Source: Atriophallophorus winterbourni
Lineage: Eukaryota > Platyhelminthes > Trematoda > Plagiorchiida > Microphallidae
Direction of reading: 5' to 3'
Assembly: GCA_013407085.1 (NCBI GenBank)
Contig: JACCGJ010019961.1
Coordinates: 124,001 to 188,000, forward strand
Length of the DNA: 64,000 bases
The position numbers and the translations under genes are program-made. Positions 1 to 8,830 of this stretch are shown in pieces. The notes beneath the pieces were generated by a model. That model did no database searches and was not told the DNA's origin. It saw nothing but the letters and a program-made list of their open reading frames with translations. Within the stretch, counting starts at the first letter, position 1. The number at the start of each line of letters is the position of its first letter.

Positions 1-1887
1 CCTTCTGCGAAGCAGTGTATCCAAATTAAGATGCTCAAGTCGATTCTCATATGGTAGGTTGCGGAGACAGCCAACCATTTTAGTTCCTCTGTGATAAATC
101 CTCTCGAGCAGATTGATGTCCTTTTGTAGCCACGGTGCCCAAGTTTGCACTGAGTAATCCATCACCGGGTTAATATACGTATTCATGATCATGGAGAATG
201 ATTCCCGGAAAAAATGTCCGAAAATTCGCCGAAGCATACCTAGCATGCGGCTATCTCGGTTGTACACTGCTTCGCATTGCATGCTAAACTTCAGACTTCC
301 ACTAATCCATATGCCGAGGTCTTTTTCTTTGGTTGTCCATTCCAGTTGATTTGGTCCAAGGTTGTATGAGAATGGAAAATCTTTGCCTATTTGCAACATT
401 TTACACTTTCGGAAGTTGAATGGAAGTTTATTTCTCTCCGACCAGCTGTTCAATAGATCAAAATCGCTTTGTAAGCGCAAACAGTCCACGCTTGACGTGA
501 TTCGCATCCAAATTTTAACATCATCCGCAAAAAGAACCATTTTGGCTGTGACAAGTTTCGGAAGGTCGTTGAAGTAGACCAAGTACCGAACCTTGTGGGA
601 CACCGCTAGTGGCCTCGATTTCCCCATACATCACACCATCGATACGTACAGTTGCCTTGCGATCAAGAAGGTAACTTCTCAGTCAGGTAAGAATGCACCC
701 ATTAATACCAACATCGTGCAGCTTGCGCAGGAGTATAGAATGGTCCACGCGATCAAACGCCTTTGATATGTCCAAGTAACATGCATGCACGCAACCACCT
801 TTGTCCACTGCCTGCGTCCAGTCATCCAGTGTCTCCAGTAGGTTAGTCAAGCAAGAACGAGACTTCCTAAATCCATGTTGCTCTCTGGACAACAAGTTTT
901 GGGCTTCGAGATGACTCACAATTCTTTCGCACACAATTCGCTCCATAATTTTTGAGATCACTGGAAGGAGTGTAACAGAGCGGTAATTCTCTGGGTCAGA
1001 ACGAGTTCCACCTTTGTAGATGGGTGTTATGATTCCTCTCTACCAGTCATCAGGTACAACACCCTTCCTCAAGGAGTGATTAAATAAATCACAAAGTGGT
1101 TCGCACAGTTGACTGCCGCATAACTTTAGGATTGCAGGTGTGATTCCGTCAGCTCCCTGGACTTGTTGATATTCAACTTGCGTTGGTGGTGATGCACTAT
1201 TTCCGAACTGATGCATATATCGCATATCGTCTCCGGCACAATTGGTGCTGACAATTCTGACCGTTGTAATTCATCCTTGGGGGTGAAAACTCGTGAATAA
1301 AAACTGGCTAGAGCGTTAGCGGTTTCCAGAACAGTATCAGTTAGTCCGTTATCTGTCATGATCGGAAAAACACCGGGTTTCAGCTTCGTAGTGTTGTTAA
1401 GAGTTCGATAAAGCAGTTTGGGATTTCGCTGCATTCTTACCTCCAGCTGAAGCCGGTGATATTTTTTGTCCTCTCGGATGAGATTTGTGACTTGATTCCG
1501 CAATTCGCGAAAGTTTGCCCACGTCGAATCAGTTCTGGAGACCCTGTGAATAGCCCATGCCAAATTTCGCTTTGTCAACCATTTTCTAGTCCTACTTCGA
1601 ATTCTGAAGTGTGGTTCTTTGCTGTTATATTTCGGGACATTTTGAGAATTGAACTGTATCATGTTGATTATGTAATCTGTCAGGGTTGTGCAATGCGAGT
1701 CCGGATCACTGAAATTTATATTATGTTCATCGAAAGCTACCATTGTTTCCATCAAACCAATGTAATCCACTTTTCTATTTCGTTTTGTTTGCTTTACAAT
1801 TCTACTGGCGTTGCACACGTATTGAAATAGCAGAACGAGGTGGTCGCTTCGACCCAGCGGAGGGTGATACTGAACATCTTCAACGGC
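1..1887 (-). pseudogene. CR1-like retrotransposon, reverse-transcriptase part (left arm, second copy)
   Basis: Read on the minus strand, this is the 3' two-thirds of a CR1-type ORF2: the end of the endonuclease (GRSDHL motif near 1840), the linker with NPKLLYRTLNNTTKLKPGVF near 1390-1430, a palm segment with the QHGFRKSRSC motif and the ACYLDISKAFDRVDH motif near 700-880, an FADD-type region near 520-550, and the C-terminal part down to base 1, where the window cuts it. The frame is broken near 1125-1225, near 960-1040 and again near 590-680, so no active polymerase can be made. It joins the gag-like module upstream at about 1888. A second partial CR1 copy follows at 3153, so this region holds the same CR1 segment twice. 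Confidence 0.85.
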
Positions 1888-2643
1888 ACCACCACAACCT
1901 TCCCGACTGTTGCGCCGATCACGTAAAATGGACATATCAGCATCTCGGCCAGGTCCCCCGTCAAATCCGAAATCAAATACAAGTTTTGTGGGAATATCCA
2001 GATGTGTCTTCAACAGAACTTCTGATCGCGTCGTCACATCAGTCTCAGTAAAATCAGTGGCCAAATTTTCATGATTATAACAAGGCGAACAAAAACAAGC
2101 AGAACGTCCACAACTATGTGAGAAAGGCTGAATCGTGACAAAGTCATCAACATCTGCAACGGGTGCTTTTCGATCAAACCCATCAACCGAAATTTCTAGT
2201 TCACCAGAGCTATTGCAGTCAAACCTTTGGATATTTCGGATTGGACAAATGGCCAATGTGGTCATGGTGCAGCGGTTCTCTGCTTCGCACGGGGGACTGA
2301 GGTCGAAGGTTCGAACCTCGGTTGCGACAATATTTTCGAAATAATTTTCGCCATCTGTAGAAAGACTCAGCAATCTTTCTAAATAGCGTTTTCTAATTTT
2401 TATCTCCAGTAGCTCGATTTCAATTTCTTCGAGAGCAATTCCTCTCTCTAGTTTTCTCCGCTCTCTTGCTTTTCCTTTTCTTTCCATTTCGTTGAGTTCT
2501 GCTTTTGCTGGTTCAGCGAAACGGTGTCCGAATGTTTGCAAAGATTGAGAAAATTCAGTACTAGGGAGTTCAGGAATGGGAACGGGGTTCAGGGTAACGT
2601 CATTCAAACAGTTAGACGACTTGCCAGATCTGGTCCTAGGCAT
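1126..2643 (-). CDS. Chimeric open frame: gag-like module fused to CR1 linker
   Basis: One frame stays open for about 505 codons from an ATG at 2643 to a stop at 1126. The first part, roughly residues 1-250, starts MPRTRSGKSS, contains a long charged stretch rich in Glu, Arg and Leu that looks like a coiled coil, and a Cys-rich segment (SCGRSACFCSPCYNHENL). It resembles the amino-terminal region of BEL/Pao-type gag proteins, but I cannot name the family with certainty. From about base 1888 it becomes CR1 sequence (AVEDVQYHPPLGRSDHL), running through the endonuclease tail and linker. The fusion is in frame. Nothing shows that it is expressed. It may simply be a junction formed when two elements recombined. 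Confidence 0.6.
   Translation of the reverse strand: MPRTRSGKSSNCLNDVTLNPVPIPELPSTEFSQSLQTFGHRFAEPAKAELNEMERKGKARERRKLERGIALEEIEIELLEIKIRKRYLERLLSLSTDGENYFENIVATEVRTFDLSPPCEAENRCTMTTLAICPIRNIQRFDCNSSGELEISVDGFDRKAPVADVDDFVTIQPFSHSCGRSACFCSPCYNHENLATDFTETDVTTRSEVLLKTHLDIPTKLVFDFGFDGGPGRDADMSILRDRRNSREGCGGAVEDVQYHPPLGRSDHLVLLFQYVCNASRIVKQTKRNRKVDYIGLMETMVAFDEHNINFSDPDSHCTTLTDYIINMIQFNSQNVPKYNSKEPHFRIRSRTRKWLTKRNLAWAIHRVSRTDSTWANFRELRNQVTNLIREDKKYHRLQLEVRMQRNPKLLYRTLNNTTKLKPGVFPIMTDNGLTDTVLETANALASFYSRVFTPKDELQRSELSAPIVPETICDICISSEIVHHHQRKLNINKSRELTESHLQS
2100..2345 (+). other. tRNA-like B-box sequence inside the gag-like module
   Basis: On the plus strand, around 2315-2331, the sequence GGTTCGAACCTCGG matches the B box of RNA polymerase III promoters and can form a T-arm-like stem with one mismatch. 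An A-box-like stretch may lie near 2260-2280. No complete cloverleaf could be folded by eye, and the same bases are read as protein on the other strand. It may be a relic of a tRNA-derived SINE or chance. Confidence 0.2.
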
Positions 2644-2720
2644 ATTTGAAGATGAGATATTCTCCGTCGTGTGAACCAAATGCCGAGCCAAAAATCCAGC
2701 GATGATCAAAGGATTCTCCA

Positions 2721-3152
2721 CGCAATAAAAGTAATTGAGTACTATTGTTTCTTATTGAGAATCAACGAAATTCCCCAATATGGAGTTACGCGCAAAATCC
2801 CAGGTATTTCAGAACCAACGAGGATTTGTCAATAAAAGCGGTACTATATTGAGGCAATCAAAATAACTGAAAAACACCTCAATTATTGGGTTAACCGGGT
2901 TAGATCTAGGTCAATGTCAAAAACAATATCGTGTACGTACCAATTTACGTACACGAGTCAAAATCAAATCAAGTTCAACTGTCCGACCGTCCCACGCAAT
3001 CGAGATTACGACAAATTGTGCGCAGTAAATCAAGGTCAAAATAAGCAAAAGGGTCCGTAAAGCAATAGGATAATGACAGGTCAGAAAAATAGTGTGGAAG
3101 GCGATATTGATGGAACAGAAAGAAACAACACAAGGTAATAATTTGCTTGATT
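2721..3152 (-). repeat. ~430-bp noncoding block between CR1 and gag-like module (LTR-like?)
   Basis: On the minus strand this block runs from TAATCAAGCAAATTATT to ATTGCGTG and then enters the gag-like module. A nearly identical block lies at 58480-58894 on the plus strand, inserted at the same point of the CR1 reading frame (after GGAACTCGTT), so the insertion is older than the inverted duplication. Its place in front of a gag-like frame suggests a long terminal repeat or promoter region of a BEL/Pao-like element. I could not find TG...CA ends, a target duplication or a partner LTR, so that reading stays tentative. Confidence 0.5.
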
Positions 3153-6100
3153 AGAACGAGTTCCTCTCTTCCACTCAGTTGGTACAACACCTTCCCTCGA
3201 AGAGTGATTATATAAATCACAAAGTGGTTCCCGCAATTACTTCCCGGATAACTTTAGGATTGCAGGTGTTATTCCGTCAGCCCTCGGGGACTTGTTGATA
3301 TTCAACCTGCGTAAGTGATGCTGCACTCTTTCAGAATTGATGCATATGTCGCATATAGTCTCCGGCACAATTGATGCTGTCAATTCCAATGATTGTAATG
3401 AATCCTAGGAGTTGAAAGCTCGTGAATAAAAACTGGCGAGAGCGTTAGCGGTTTCTAGCACAGAATCAGTTAGTCCGTTATCTGAATCTGGTGATATTGT
3501 TTGTCCTTTCGGATGAGATCTGTGACTTGATTCCGAAAATCGCCAAAGTTTGCCCCGGTCCAATCAGTTCTGGCGACCCTGTGAATAGCCCATGACAAAT
3601 TCCGCTTCGTCAACCATTTTCTAGCCCGACTGTGATTTCTGAAGTGTGGTTCTTTGCTATTATGTTTTGAATTGGAATATATCATGTTGATGATGTAATC
3701 TGTCAGGGTTGTAAAATATGAGTCCGGATCACTGAATGTTGTATTATTTTCATCGAAAGCTACCATTGTTTCCATCAAATCATTGTAATCCACTTTTGTA
3801 TTTATTTTTCTCCGCTTGACAATTCTACTGGCGCTGCACACGTATTGAAAGAGCAGAACAAGGTGGTCGCTTCGACACAGCGGATTGTGATACTGAATAT
3901 CTTCAACGGCTGTGGCTTCAGAGGTTAAGACTAAGTCTAGAACAGAATTCTGTTGCAAATTTCGTTATCGTGTATAATCGAAAACATGATTATACAGGGA
4001 AATGTAATCGAACAGTTCGTGAAATTTGTAGTCTAGTGATAGGGGTGGATGATCTACTCGGTTATATAGTTGATGCAGATTGAAGTCTCCCGTTATCAGC
4101 GATTGTGAATTGCGCTGTTTTCCGGCGTACTGCATTGCTTTCAAGAGTTTTTCGATATACGCATCCAAAGATGATGGTGAACGGTAAACTACACCAACGA
4201 TGCAACTGTCGCCTGATTCGAGCTTCAAGTTGCACAATATACTGTCTTCCAGATCGAGTTTATTGTCTGTAAATGCCGTACATTATAAACTTTCATGGTG
4301 GTAAACAGCTACTCCACCACTTCTTCTTGAGCGGTCTCTCCGAAATATGCTCATGTTTGGAATAGAGAGTTTGCGATCGCTCACGTGAGGTTGAAACGAT
4401 GTCTCAGTTATTGCTATGACGTCGAGTGAGTGCTGATTACAGAGATCTTTCAGTTCAGCTAGTTTGTTTAACAGGCATTGTGCGTTTTTTTACATAGGCA
4501 ATTGATTGTGGTTTTCGTATACAGTGATGGAGCTGAAAGCTCGTCTACATGTCCGACCCTTCGAGAGTCGGACATCGGTCGTTTTTTGGGATTGCCACAG
4601 GGTTTCTATTGGAAGTCTCGTCTGATTGTAGAAGCCGTGGTTCCTTTGAAGGCGTAGAAAGTCTTTGACCACTCATTCTGACATCCTTCGGGAGATTCCT
4701 TAGGTTTGCTTTCCAGTTAGCCCTAATTGATTCCATCATACGTTTTGTTAAAAATGTTAGTTTATAGGTTTTGGCCCGTCACCTTTATAGTTTGGTAAAC
4801 GAGGTATTCTAAAATTGTTTACCACCGCCGACTCCTTAGCTCCAATGCTGTTGGCAACGTAGAGCCACTGTTTTTAATCGTGGTGCTGTATTTCACTTCA
4901 CGAAGCAACTATTTTTTCTAATTCATTTAAATGACGCTGAAATGTTAAAGTTATTCTCCAATTTTTGTTTTTCATATTCGCCTCACATTTGTCTAGCCTA
5001 TGGTAACCTGACACTTTATTTGCTCAAGCATCATTTCATTGTGCTGCACTTTATACATTTTATGATATTTGTATTTTGTGGAGAAATTAATGTATTGCTG
5101 AAAATTCCTGTAAACGAATAAAGTCGTTCTCTTCTTCTTCTTCTTCAGTGTGTCCGGGAACAGCAAGAATAACAAAACTGCGTGGGTCAGATTTTTTCTC
5201 ATGGTTTAAATTTCTTTTTCTCTCCCACCAAGGAATATCAGCATGTATGCGACATTTATTCTGTGAACATGTACGAACCAATTAATAGTTTAAATGAACG
5301 TCTTCCATCTCTTTATGGCTTTTGAGAGTTATTCTCAGTAAACGTGTTTCGTCAAGATGAGCAGAATTAAGGTGCCGACTTAGGCGGGTTATTGAGTCAG
5401 GCTGTATCGAGCACATATCCATCATTGAACACAGCTGGTACCATTATTCAATGTCGTGAGTTCTTTTACTCGACAAAAGTGTTCCTGATGTCTCCGGCAC
5501 ATTGGTGCAAATTACACTGAGGTTCATCAAATTTGTTTTCATTTCAGTATTAGTTTTTGAAGTAGAGGAATTGTGCTGTTGGACAGTCAATACACGCCCT
5601 TTCGACTTTCTAATGTGAATAACATCTGAGTCGCAACTAGAGTTTGCATCACTAAACTGTACAGCCTTCCGCAAATTCTCTTTAAGAAATGAAGTAACTT
5701 GTGGAGTTACGGGATGTAGCGTTGGGTCTATATCAGTTTCATTTTTGAGTAAGTTATTCTGGGCAATTAATATCAACTTCAATGTTCCCTCGAATTTTTT
5801 GGGAACAGTTCTCTAAGTATTTAATGTGATTTTCTAGGTCTCCTGGTTGTGATACATTGGTCCCAGCGCCGTTTAACGGCTTTGTTCAACAGACGCTGCA
5901 CACATAAAAGACACTTGGAATTTCAGGATTATTAATAATGACTATTGCCTCGTTAGTCAAAACTTTATCGCAATTAGTGTATATCTTTGTAAAGCACATA
6001 TAACACATGACTACTTTCGACTTCACACTTACCCCCTTTTTGCAAATTGGGCACAAGTCACGCGTAGTTTTCGTAGGTCTAGACATTAGGTAGCTGTTGA

Positions 6101-6330
6101 GGTCGCCTGGCCAAGGTCGTCTGATCGTTGAATGTGGGTGGTGATAGCTTCCGCTTAAACACCTGGGCGCGTATCGATCGGTTCACGTTTGAGAGATGAA
6201 ATTGGCGAGGTTCATGTGGGAACGTATCGCAATGTATTGGATGCAAATTAACGAGTAAAACAGTCCTGCTAACTGTAGATTTAATCTGGCACAAAGGATG
6301 CACAGCTTGTTAAATTCAGCATAAGGAGAT
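3153..6330 (-). pseudogene. CR1-like retrotransposon, ORF1 and endonuclease part (left arm)
   Basis: Minus-strand 5' portion of a CR1-type element. In element order: 5' UTR about 6090-6330; ORF1 start at 6086 with a PHD-like Cys-rich finger (CPICKKG, CYMCF, CDKVL, CSVC) ending at 5886; the middle of ORF1 around 5444-5782; more ORF1 fragments to 4490; endonuclease pieces at 3965-4237 with the GDFNLHQLYNR motif; and the endonuclease-RT linker at 3470-3958. The frame is interrupted many times. At 3153 it meets the LTR-like block, just after the sequence that would encode the GGTR motif of the RT fingers. The equivalent on the right arm is 55150-58480. Confidence 0.85.
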
Positions 6331-7830
6331 CTTTCGAACGATATCGGTCCCGACCAAGTCAAAACAGCTGGTAGTAATAATTAACTGCGACTGATATGAG
6401 CAACACACTGCTTCTCTCATCCATAAGCGTCTCGAGTGCTTGACCGCGAATCACTATGTGATTCTGAGTTTGAACATCTCGTGTATTGTAGGAACGCTGT
6501 GTAACAGTGATATTCAATATAACCTCGTTTAGCATTTAGCCCTGTTTCAAGGCTCATTGAAACTGGTTTTTCTGTCTCCACCTGATGAGGTCAAACAACC
6601 AGAAGCCTGGAGTGATATGTAACTGCGACTGATGTAAGCAAAACAAGACATTGGGCATCCATAAGGCTCTGGAGATCTTTAAAGGAATCACTATGTGATT
6701 CTGTGTTTGAACATAGTGGTTCATTGTACGAACCATATACAACAGTGGCATTCAAGTATAACCTTGTTTACGATTTATCTACGGTTCTCAAGGCTCACTG
6801 AACTCAATCTCAATGTTCCAACCTGATAACAGCAAACAGCCAGAAACCCGTAGTGCAGTGTTATTGCGGGGATGTAACCAACACATTACTTTGGTCATCC
6901 TTAAGCGCCTCGAATGCTCAACCACGAATCACTATGTATTTCTGAGTTTGAACATCTCGTCCGTCGTAGGAACGCTATGTAACAGCGGCATTCAAGTATA
7001 ACCTTGTTCAGCATTTATCAGCTGTTTCAAGGCCCATTAAAACTGATTTTACAGTATCCACCTTATGACGGCAAACAGCCAGATACCGGTAGGGGTTGGT
7101 AACTGCGAATGATGCGAGCAACACATTACTTTGATTATATTCAGGCGCCTCCGGAGCTAGAACACGTATCACTACGTGAATCTGTGCTTAAACATCGTTG
7201 TTCGTTGTAAGAAATATATGTAACAGTGGCTTTTACGTATAACCTTGTTTCCAATTAATCCACTGTTTCAAGTCTCACTGAAAAATAATATTACTTTATC
7301 CACCTGGTGACGTCGAACAGCCAGAAACCGGTAGTGGTGTGTAAGTTCGGGGATCTGAGCCTCATATTACTTATGTCATCCATAAGCGCCTTGAGTGCTC
7401 GACCACGAATCACTATGTGATTCTCTGTGAGAACATCGTGATACGTTGCACGAACCCTATGCAGCAATGGCATTCAAGTATAACCTTGTTTACCATTTAT
7501 CCACTGTTTCAACGCCCACTGAACGTAATCTTACTATCTCCACCTGATGAAGGCAAAGAGCCAGAAGCCGGTAGTGGAGTGTAAGTTCGGGGGATGTGAG
7601 CATCACATTACTTTGGTCTTCCATAATCACCTTGAGTACTTCACCACGAATCACTTTGTGATTCTGCGTTTGAACATTGTGGTTCGTTGTAGGAACCACA
7701 TGCAACAGTGGCATTCAAGTATAATCTTCTCTACCATTTATCCAGTGTTTCTAGACTCACTGAAACTGATCTTACTGTCTCCACCTGACGATGGCAAACA
7801 GCGAGAAACCGGTAGTGCAGTGTAAAGGAT
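6331..7830 (+). repeat. Tandem array of ~240-bp hammerhead-ribozyme repeats (left arm)
   Basis: About six and a half head-to-tail monomers. The ribozyme core falls at 6582, 6823, 7062, 7304, 7544 and 7785, so the period is 239-242 bp. The consensus around the core is CCAC, CUGAUGA, stem II with loop AAACA (GGC/GCC), GAAA, CCGGUA, GUGG: a type I hammerhead whose stem III strand ACCGGU is self-complementary and whose stem I pairs CCAC with GUGG. Each monomer also carries a conserved hairpin, GAATCACTATGTGATTC (for example 7407-7423). Most copies have core mutations (GAAG at 6582 and 7544, CTGGTGA at 7304). Such satellites are transcribed and self-cleave in schistosomes, and related small circular-RNA elements are called retrozymes. 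Confidence 0.85.
7781..7818 (+). ncRNA. Best-preserved hammerhead core of the left array
   Basis: CTGACGA at 7785-7791 fits CUGANGA. Stem II is UGGC/GCGA around loop AAACA, GAAA is at 7805-7808, the palindromic ACCGGT spans 7808-7813, the predicted cut is after A7814, and stem I pairs CCAC (7781-7784) with GTGC (7815-7818) over three base pairs. One stem II mismatch remains. Cleavage, if any, probably needs a dimer because stem III has no loop. Confidence 0.6.
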
Positions 7831-8196
7831 GGGTCGTGTGGGATTATTGCCGCAATTAATGTCTTTATAGACCAGTTTCCTCAAATAATATACTACATGA
7901 GTTCTGTTAGTCTGAATTATCTGTATAAAAATTGACAAGATATTCCCAAGTATGAAGCATCCAGAGGGCTTACGAAGCACACCGGCCAAAAGCAATACAT
8001 AGGATTAGTTTTGTTTACGTCGATCAGGATGACATTGGCTGTAAGAGAAATATGATCATGAATCCGAAGTCTTTTTTTGCTTTGCAATCTAAAAATATAT
8101 AATTTCTTTACCAAAAGCAATTAAAGCTGACTATGGTCTCCTATCAATGCAACAACAATCTTTAGGCTATGTCACATTTAATCATTCAACACTGTC
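7831..8196. other. Unique tail of the left arm
   Basis: No gene is recognised. The stretch from the end of the ribozyme array to the inner edge of the arm is almost identical to the reverse complement of 53281-53650. Short open frames here are conserved between the arms only because the DNA is duplicated; they show no known domain. Confidence 0.5.
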
Positions 8197-8202
8197 GATT
8201 GA

Positions 8203-8258
8203 CGTTCCCTGTGAATTTTTTTGAGTTGACAATGAAATCCTCGAACAGGACTCTACCC
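8203..8258 (-). repeat. Short copy of the RTE element's 5' sequence
   Basis: The minus strand of about 8203-8258 (GTCCTGTTCGAGGATTTCAT and flanks) matches plus-strand 38151-38205 just upstream of the RTE reading frame with about ten differences. It fills the gap between the arm's inner edge and the hAT element. Confidence 0.55.
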
Positions 8259-8787
8259 GAAGTGAGTGAAGCTTCGGTTTAGCATGACGATAATTCCCGT
8301 TGGGATCAGACAATAACGAATACTTTGCTTTGGGATTTAAAGCGAAGCGAATATTGTTGAATATTCGAAGTGCGAGTTCAAACATCGCCGTAAACGAATA
8401 TTAGCGAAGTCTTCGCTAAAAGCGAAGAGTGTTCATTTTTGTACTTTAATATTTTAACCCTTTGTCTACCGGAATTGTTTTTGATGTTGACACTTGTTGA
8501 CTTGTTGATAGACAAAGGCCAGACAAGTGCACTCCGTTGGTGACTGAAGGTACCGACGTAAGCTACCTAGCAACCGACTGCTTGTTTAATTGCAATAAGC
8601 TAACATTTGAGGTGGTAACTAGAGTTACGTTCAGTAGACAAAGGGTTGTACTTTTTTGTACTTTAATATTTTAAATGTATTCGCGTAGGTGTGTGGCCGG
8701 ATGCTAAGCGCGTGGATGTTTTGATCTGCGTGGGTGCTTGCCGCCTTGCCTGGGCGTTTGTTTATTTTGAGTACGTGGTTGGAGGAC

Positions 8788-8795
8788 TATAAATA
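8788..8795 (+). promoter_or_regulatory. TATA box of the hAT transposase gene
   Basis: TATAAATA lies 36 bases upstream of the ATG at 8831, a normal spacing for a short-leader eukaryotic transcript. Confidence 0.5.
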
Positions 8796-8830
8796 GGATG
8801 AAAATTTAATTGTCTCATCATAGTCTCATC

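Larger units (their letters stand above)
1..8196 (-). repeat. Left arm of a large inverted duplication
   Basis: Read on the minus strand, this stretch repeats the plus strand of 53281 to about 59874 in the same order: CR1 3' part, CR1 5' part, the 240-bp ribozyme array unit by unit, then a unique tail ending in the shared sequence ACTGTC at 8191-8196. By eye, identity is about 97% in the roughly 230 bases around 7741-7970 and about 99% in the last 96 bases. The left arm holds about 1.8 kb (near 970 to 2750) that the right arm lacks. The arm runs off the window at base 1, so its outer end is not seen. The inner break is sharp at 8196/8197. Confidence 0.9.

Noticed and set aside
2300..2345. tRNA gene at the B-box-like sequence
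   Set aside because: No acceptor stem or anticodon arm could be formed, so only the motif is recorded.
2721..3152. Calling this block a defined LTR
   Set aside because: No TG...CA ends, no second copy beside the gag-like module and no target duplication were found.
6331..7830. CRISPR-like regular spacing
   Set aside because: The repeated unit is the entire 240 bp, with no short repeat plus unique spacers, and the host is eukaryotic.
7547..7995. Open frames of 60-92 codons conserved between the two arms
   Set aside because: They overlap the ribozyme satellite and duplicated flank on both strands. Their conservation follows from the DNA duplication and they have no domain.
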